Below are positions 57,801 through 64,000 of a stretch of DNA of 64,000 nt, in pieces. The stretch is from Parelaphostrongylus tenuis. Lineage: Eukaryota > Nematoda > Chromadorea > Rhabditida > Metastrongylidae. Numbering within the stretch: position 1 is the stretch's first letter; every line of letters begins with the position of its first letter. The translations under genes and the position numbers were made by a program. The notes beneath the pieces were generated by a model. That model searched no databases. It saw nothing but the letters and a program-made list of their open reading frames with translations, and was not told where the DNA came from. The DNA lies in assembly GCA_019055375.1 (NCBI GenBank), contig JAHQIW010002051.1, positions 1 through 64,000 on the forward strand, read 5' to 3'.

Positions 57801-59905
57801 TTCTTGACATATAGTGATCAGAAACTATAAAGAATTCTTCAAAACGGCAGGAAAAAAGCCATGCTTTAATTCAAAAGAGTTTTCATCGATCAGGTGCAAG
57901 CGACTCTCTCGATTCGCAGTTCCCGAGTAGATCGCCTAAAGTAGATGATCAACTACGGCAGGCCATCGTGGAAACAGAACTGAATACGTGCTACAATGTG
58001 AGTAATCCTTCCATTTATACTCCTCGTTAGGTCCCTCGAGTAATTATGGATATATGAGTATATCTGCGGACTGTGAGCAATTTCATCAAACCATAATGTT
58101 GTGAACTGGTTTTACAGCAAAGGAAGTTTTTTATGTTCAATTTACATTTTCAACTTCACGCTGACTGTGTGGATCCCGACACTGCCTACTATGGACTCGT
58201 TTTTTCGTATTCACCACTCACATGTCTCCTCAAACTTTGTCATTTGTGAAATCAAGTGTTGCTGAAAGAATTTCCGTTTTCCTCGCAAATATTAGTGAAT
58301 ACTGAACTTAGCGAGATAATTCTCCTAGTGGATTAGGCAGGACCGTGCTGTAGCTTCGCCACGTTAATATGAAGAAGTGAATTGGGCCTAAACAAGTCTG
58401 ATGTGAGTATTCCAACTTCGGATGGATGAGAGGCTCAGTGAGTCAACGGACGCGTTGGCTCACCGTCTTCGTTGATGAATCATGTTATAAGCACTATAGC
58501 TTACCAACTAGAGCAGAAGAAGTTTCTATCAAGCTCAAATAAATGTTGACTAGTCGAATGTAAAGCAAATTGCATAAAAAATGCAGTAAAAGAACAAACG
58601 TAAATATAAAGTTTGATGATCAGGATTCTCATGCGACGAACATCGACTCTTCTGCGGAATTTATTCCTTTTGTCGGTACAAGTGTTTTATCTTTCTTTCG
58701 ACTGTTTTCTTGAAACCACAGCTCAAATCCCAATATGCCAGGAAATCATTTTCGAGCCACGCATGTCATGTGGTTTGTTAAGATGGGCTGACTTATAAAG
58801 CTCGATACACGGGTTTCGACCTTCCTGTCTAGTCAGTCGGGCAGTTACCCTTTTTTTTTCTCGTTTTTTGCCAATCCTCTGTGGGGCTCCAGTCTCCACA
58901 CGAAGACTTAACGACGACGAACACTTTACACTGTAAGTCCAGTGAGATTATCACTGAACAGACAATGTTGTACACTGGATTGCTTTTGACTGATATATTT
59001 AATATATCACCTCTTTCATTTCGAGTGTTTTCTTAAGACCACGCTCAAATTACAATATGCCATATAAGATATTAAATATACTAGCCAAGAGCAATCGAGT
59101 GTACAACACTGCCTGTTCAGTGATATCTTCAGTGGACTTACACTGAAAATGCTTGTCGCCGTTAACTCTTAGCGTAGGGACTGGAGCATTCACAGAGGAT
59201 TTGCAAAAGGCAAAAGGGTAAATGCCCGACTGACGAGACTGCAGGGTCGAATCACGTGCATCGGGCTCAATAAGTCCGCCCTTTTTTAACAAATAACATG
59301 ACATGCGTCGCTCAAAAATAGTTTTCTGGCAAGTCTTTTAGCTTATGCTTGGATCTGAATGTGGGTTAATTATCGCTTTTTATCTACATTGATAAATAAT
59401 GCCATTCCGGTACAGCTTTTCTGGAATTATAACGATCTCGCTAGTGGTTTTCAAATCTTCAGCGCAAACATCCGTAGTCCTTGTGAACCTCAGGGACAGC
59501 TGGTCAATCTCGTTCATGGCAAGAGCTACTCGATAGTGTATTGTTATTAACCGCCCACGAGAAATTTTTCCGTTGACATCTGATAATCATTTGAAAGTTT
59601 TCTCGGCGATTTCACTACTATGTTTGATTAATTTGAAGCCAATTTTATAGCTTTATTGCAGCAAAAATTAAATCATATTCCACACTCGGCTTTGCGTAAT
59701 GGTCATGCGAGATCTCAAACCGTGCCGATTGTAAAGCCGGATTTTTTTCTAGAAGGTCTCCAAGGAACATTCTAAGAAAATAGAATATCATATTTCCCGC
59801 TTGAAGCAGTTAGTTCATTGCTTAAACAGTAGTCGGTTTAGGAAAGTATTAGGGAAACAGTGCATCAAAAGCACTTAAACATCAACTTCATGTGTAGATT
59901 TTTCA
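54839..59905 (-). repeat. E1 repeat, copy C3
   Basis: Reversed relative to C1 and C2 and colinear with them, including P element P6 at 58.8 kb. It has the roughly 60 bp missing from C1 (about 57,060-57,110) and lacks the RTE R5 insertion. The right end (about 59,905) corresponds to the left end of C1 (about 13,685), which suggests a true E1 border there. Confidence 0.85.
58752..59325. mobile_element. P-family palindromic element, copy P6
   Basis: Left arm from GAGCCACGCATGTCATGTGG; right arm ends AACATGACATGCGTCGCTCAA. The arms of about 230 bp pair closely (for example CGATACACGGGTTTCGACC against GGTCGAATCACGTGCATCGG). The centre contains GTGTTTTCTTAAGACCACGC. A further scrap of centre sequence just outside the left arm (58,705-58,745) hints at nested P insertion. 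Confidence 0.8.
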
Positions 59906-62370
59906 TATTCTTGGCGGAACCATTCTCGTCACAGATTTTCAATCCTTATATATCCTTTTAATGAAATCGCTGACAAGAAAGACGTTCGAAGGTGAAGTGC
60001 AGAGTCCCGAGTAATGACAAATCGATGTAGTTGCTATGAAGCGAACCAGCTCCATCTCCAGACAGCTCATCACTAAATCTAATCACATAATGAATACAGC
60101 GAAATATCATTTACATTGTGAAAAATGATGTTTGGTAACAAATTTTTTATTTCATTCAAGACCCACATCGACCGAACTGGAACCTTAACAATTGATCTCA
60201 CGCCTTTTGTAATATTCTTCGCACTGCAATTCAATTTTCGACGTATTTTGACGGTTTCTTCTGGGGGGGGGGGGTTTGTTCCTCATGCATCCGCCGCGTC
60301 CTCGTATAGTTCCATTTCCTCACTTCTGTTTATACATAAGAGAAGCAGTGAATTGAGGGGAAAAGAAAAATTCCTCCATAGCCTATGAGAGCTGCGTAAA
60401 AATTTTACGAAAATCGTGAAGAGTTCAGCATATTAATTGCACAAATCCGAATATATTCATAGTAGCAAAGAGATAGTGAGCAAGCAGAAGGTGTGAATTT
60501 TGAAAACACCTATAACTTACAACAGTAAAGTTAAAACCGACTGCGAATCAAGAAGGCATCACGATATTCCGGGCGATATCGACGAAGTGACGCATACGGG
60601 TTTGCTATTAATGAGCGCATGGAGGAGATGAGCAACAAAGAGTGTGAAGTATGCTGCCACTGACTGTGGTGAGACATTGCGTATCGCGCCTGAAGCCACT
60701 TATAGAATGCTGGATCACTATCCCAAAGATGGAAATCGAATCTTTAAGTTATATTCGGCAAGAAAACTTTTTCTGTCCAGTTTAGTCATGCGCTCGGTAT
60801 ATGTAGGTCAACTTCTTACAAGTCTGCAATGACATGAAAATGCAAACCTTATTGCGATAACTTGGAGAATTTTCCTTGATGGGCAGAAACATGATATTGT
60901 TACGTACAACTGATCTGATCGATTGATATTATGTAGACATTAAGCCCAATCACACAGAATGACCCACCACCTAAGCATAGAACCTTTTTCTTTATTGTCG
61001 TGAGCTTCTTAAATCAAGCACTTACTTGTGCCTTGATGGGTCTCTAATTACAGAGACCACCTCGCACGTGTGCCCCTTTACGCTCAACGAACAAGAGTAA
61101 ATTCCAGTGGTCCTAATGCTGTGCTTATTTTCGGGAAAGTTCGCTTCACGGCAGTGTAGCGAGGAAAATAAGATCGAGCTTTACATATTTGGCAAGCTTG
61201 TTTACCGACCAACCCAGGGGGTGGAAAAGCAGGGCGAAAGAAACTCCATATAAAGCACTGACTTAGACACTATGAAATTTTCTCTACGCTCTCTTCATAC
61301 GCTTTTCGCTCTTCCCGCGGACTATACGCGCAAGAAAATGATAGAGAGCGGAGGGTGTGAATTATAATTTTATTTTGATTGCTACAGTGCATAAAAGGGT
61401 GTTTTCAAAAAACCAGCTATGCGCCGTTCTAGCCAGAGATTAAAGCTTTGGAATAGACTACTAGCACTCTTATGAAAATCCTTGTCCAGCAGATGTGGTC
61501 GAATATTCCTTTATCGCCGTCTAACGTGTAAGTATTCAAAAGTCCTCCGAGCATCCTGTAATGTAAGGGACGTGAGCTATCACTACAGCCACGTCAAGAA
61601 ATTTGCGCACCACTCACATGGTAGTAGGAGGATGTCTTTTACAATATATTCAACATTCATAACGTTTTGTACCTGATAGCTCGGATTTTCGAAACTTGTC
61701 TTACCTTAGTGATAAGCAGATAGCGACACGTTGATAGCAAAACACAAGTGGCCATTCACGTACTTAGAAGCAATGGTGACATATGAAACAGAAGAACAGT
61801 GGAGTAAGATTCATAAAAAAGTGAAACATCCTCTTGTACGATAATTCAAACGGTGATAGGAGGCTATAGGTAAGCCAAACATCTGCATCAGCAGATACCA
61901 ACTAGTTTCGAATCACAGAATGGATAGACACTCACATAGTCAATATTTGGAGAGAGAAACGAACGAAAACGGTGCTGACGTTCGTACTACTAAAAAATAC
62001 TGGCCGTCTAGGTCAAAGTAAGTAAGTGTAAATACCGCATAATGCTGTTATAAACGATTCTCTTGCAATCCTCCAAACTGTCAAACAATGCCGCTTCGTT
62101 AGGTATACCATGATTGATGCAACAGGGTGTTGTGCAGGGTATCAGATCAGCACCTTACTTGATGATCAACATGATCGCGTGTAGTGAGATTTCTGGCCGC
62201 CGGTATAACTGCTGGTTTGGAATGTCAATGGATTGAAGTGGTGCAGTGAAATTCACAAAGTTTCCATGACACCTGCTGCGCAGGAGCATTCCTAATTCGA
62301 GCACGATTTCGCCGTTTATTGAGAACTCATCTCATCATGTGCCTTTATTCCTTAAGGACCATGTGGGGTA
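59906..62370. other. Lower-repeat DNA, mostly unassigned
   Basis: I recognise no repeat family. 60,263-60,273 is an uninterrupted G run. Around 61,037-61,060 a short perfect hairpin (GGTCTCT / AGAGACC) occurs. 61,245-61,252 (ATATAAAG) could be a TATA box but no transcript can be tied to it. A possible tiny two-exon gene at 61,471-61,676 is listed separately. ORFs at 60,125-60,388 and 60,644-60,832 have no motif. Confidence 0.35.
61471..61676 (+). CDS. Possible two-exon small ORF
   Basis: ATG at 61,471 opens a short frame (MKILVQQMWSNIPLSPSN) ending at the strong donor GTAAGTATT. An acceptor ATCACTACAG about 80 bp on restores frame to HVKKFAHHSHGSRRM and a stop near 61,676. The product would be under 50 residues with no motif or signal peptide. 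Splice-site quality is the only support. Confidence 0.15.
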
Positions 62371-63392
62371 TTTAGCTCCATAACCGATGTCGCATCTCAC
62401 TCAGCAACTGTAGTGGCAGCGCCGCGCTCCGTGGCAAAGGCGGTACATCTCGTGGAAGACAGACGCAGACAGCATGGTAAATTCGAGGAGACAAAGCTAT
62501 TTTCTGAGGGCACATTGTCAACATGAAATCATGGAATTTCACTAAGAAGCTTCCACAGTGATAACTATAGTAGACAGCACATCTAAATCTTCTACATTCC
62601 ATCTATTTTTCTTATGTTTCAATGAGAAAACTACGTCTCTAAACGTAATGAAAACGGTAATAATGAGATAATGGTAATGGTTGTGATGCCGATAATGACA
62701 ATGATAACGATAAGTGTTTTATGAGTGAAATTAACGCCCAATTACCCACTTTCCAATAAGAGGAGCGCATCTGGCGTAATGGTCAAGTGCTCTGCGTCGC
62801 AACGAGAGCGATGGTCGATCGCGCGCTCATAGTTCATTACGCCATCTCTCCCTCCGATTTCGGTTAAGACAAACTAGGAACGTCTCATGTACTGATGAGC
62901 CTTCCAAAGCCACCTGCACCTGGTCTCATTGAGGTTATTCGTAGACGTGAGAGCTGGAAGCGGTACAAGAAATTATTTGGAGAGCACAGTGAACTAAAAG
63001 TAGTAAGTTGAGTACGTCAAGTGACATAAATTACAGTAACGGTCATAGTTGAGATAGACTGGAAAGTATCATTTTATTGCAATTTGCAAAATCATTTTTG
63101 ACCAATAAGCATTGGTAATTTTTTCGCGTAATCTTGAGACTTTCTTCAAAATATAACCTCTGGCTGCTCCCCAGAAACTGGTTGCCAATACTCAATGTGT
63201 ACTCTCCTCTGTCTTTTTCAACTGCAATTTATTCACTCTCTCTCGATCAGGTACTGGAACGGCGGAATCTTGCGTCGCCTCACTAAAAGCGCCGGTGGAA
63301 ATGAAGACGAAGAACGCTCGACATTCTGGCACAGAGACGCCGATGACGCCCTGCATGACTACCGAAAGACGGCGCAACGCCGCCTACTTGTA
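62371..63392 (+). CDS. Candidate exon pair of an unknown gene
   Basis: The first exon-like block follows GGTATTTAG near 62,371 and ends CATG|GTAAATTC near 62,476 (reads SITDVASHSATVVAAPRSVA). The second follows CTCTCTCTCGATCAG at 63,251. Joining them keeps phase (G plus GT) and gives KAPVEMKTKNARHSGTETP and a TAA at 63,390-63,392. However, the second block is also open in another frame (GGILRRLTKSAGGNEDEERS) to 63,419, so the frame is uncertain. A SINE-B lies in the putative intron. No family recognised. Confidence 0.22.
62640..62720. repeat. Degenerate GATAAT-rich low-complexity run
   Basis: Repeated GATAATG, GGTAATG and GATAACG-like words (AATGAGATAATGGTAATGG, CCGATAATGACAATGATAAC). An imperfect microsatellite. 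Confidence 0.7.
62763..62960 (+). mobile_element. SINE-B copy 2
   Basis: Head GAGCGCATCTGGCGTAATGG with GTGCTCTGCGTCGCAACGAG parallels the 8.5-kb copy; the B-box region GGTCGATCGCGCGCTCA is one base short of the 8.5-kb form. The body diverges after about 150 bp. Confidence 0.55.
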
Positions 63393-63519
63393 AATGTTGG
63401 TCCTCAAAAGGTTAACTAAGGGACTAACGATCAAATATGGCCCGATAAAGCTAAAAGATTGGAAATGAAGAAATTCATCACTCTGATTTAAAATTTGCTG
63501 TTGTGGGAGTCATGTCGCC

Positions 63520-63705
63520 ACACGGGTTCCATACATGTCTGAGAGGATCAGCTGCACTGACTCGATACATCCGGAAACCACCTTGAGTCATTGTAAAAGC
63601 CAGATGTGCATTCAATCACCTCAAGCGAAGTCAAAACAGTGAAGAGATTGGCTCATCCCTCAGTTGTTAATCAGCGCCGAAAGCTTTACCCTTAAAGCTC
63701 TTAAC
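63520..63705 (+). mobile_element. SINE-B copy 3, head missing
   Basis: TTGAGTCATTGTAAAAGCCAG, GCATTCAATCACCTCAAGCG and CAGCGCCGAAAGCTTTACCC match the body and end of the 8.2-kb copy in order. The left part is diverged and the tRNA-like head is absent, consistent with 5' truncation. Confidence 0.6.
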
Positions 63706-64000
63706 TTTATGGGAGTTTTGTAGTCGATAAAAAGTGGAAAGGTTGCACAAATCAATTTTTCTTGCAATTGTAAGAGCGCAGAGCGAACATAAAGGCGTAT
63801 AACCACAGCATCTGCAACCGACAGCTAGGAATAGTGAAAATTGAAGATATTTCTAGCAGTTTCCTTCGCGTAACTTATTGGACCACAGATTCCCCTCTTT
63901 GAGGGAATCCCGCCCGGTTAGTGGCAAGGGCGCGAGGCACGTCCCCAGGTGGTGGATAAAGGAATAAGAGCTAACCAAAAGCGACCGTGTGCCTTCCATA
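63706..64000. other. Right edge: unassigned DNA and an edge repeat
   Basis: 63,930-64,000 is the reverse of 12,980-13,040 (AAAAGCGACCGTGTGCCTTCC). The GC-rich text before it (GGGAATCCCGCCCGGTTAGTGG) probably belongs to the same repeat, which runs off the window. Confidence 0.45.

Noticed and set aside
60263..60273. G run as a G-quadruplex or regulatory site
   Set aside because: A single homopolymer run with no spaced G tracts; may also be a sequencing artefact.
1..64000. CRISPR arrays, bacterial operons, rRNA genes
   Set aside because: Searched for by eye on both strands. No regularly spaced short repeats, no ribosome-binding-site/ORF organisation and no rRNA landmarks were found.

Overview
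This is a window of nuclear DNA from a eukaryote, most probably a rhabditid nematode of the strongylid/hookworm type (Ancylostoma or Necator-like). The basis is AT-rich DNA, candidate introns of only about 40-70 bp with TTTCAG-like acceptors, and an RTE-type LINE whose protein I recall as very close to copies that are abundant in hookworm genomes. I could not run a search, so the genus is an inference. No prokaryotic operons, rRNA genes or CRISPR arrays were seen.

The window is dominated by nested, decayed, mostly non-coding repeats. The only long intact reading frame (41,064-43,610) is the endonuclease/reverse transcriptase of a 5'-truncated RTE element that still has a perfect target-site duplication. 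Five further RTE pieces lie at 11.4-12.8, 19.9-21.2, 32.5-33.1, 47.6-48.6 and 53.4 kb. A decayed Penelope-like element (RT plus GIY-YIG) occupies 26.9-28.9 kb and ends in a hammerhead-ribozyme-like motif.

The non-coding repeats fall into families named here for convenience. E1 is a roughly 5-6.5 kb non-coding repeat: copies at 13.7-18.8 (+), 43.9-50.6 (+), 54.8-59.9 (-) and a partial at 36.4-37.7 (-), plus fragments. P is a palindromic MITE-like element with arms of about 230 bp: 6.2, 8.0, 14.3, 36.1, 44.9 and 58.8 kb. T is a large element whose best copy (21.6-25.1 kb) is bounded by roughly 820-bp inverted repeats; related copies lie at 0.8-4.0 and 30.0-31.6 kb. SINE-A, SINE-B and SINE-C are three tRNA-like short elements. 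E3 and F are smaller repeats.

Layout. 0-0.7 kb: edge of an unrecognised host gene on the minus strand. 0.8-4 kb: T copy. 4-8 kb: mostly unassigned DNA with a P palindrome and a broken Aurora-like kinase fragment. 8.2-10.2 kb: SINE-B and a GC-rich unassigned block. 10.2-13 and 18.8-21.2 kb: two copies of a chimeric unit (SINE-A tail, E3, inverted RTE piece, RTE 3' end). 13.7-18.8 kb: E1. 21.6-31.6 kb: T elements around the Penelope element. 32.5 kb: short fresh RTE. About 35.1 kb: candidate host exons. 36-50.6 kb: E1/P/RTE nest. 52.4-59.9 kb: E1 mosaic with a SINE-C insertion. 59.9-64 kb: lower-repeat DNA with a few weak exon candidates.

Almost none of the sequence looks like working host genes. 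The value of the window is as a record of nested insertion with target-site duplications, filled and empty sites and inverted (twin-primed-looking) copies. Host exons are reported only where frame, splice sites and phase agree, and most are low confidence.
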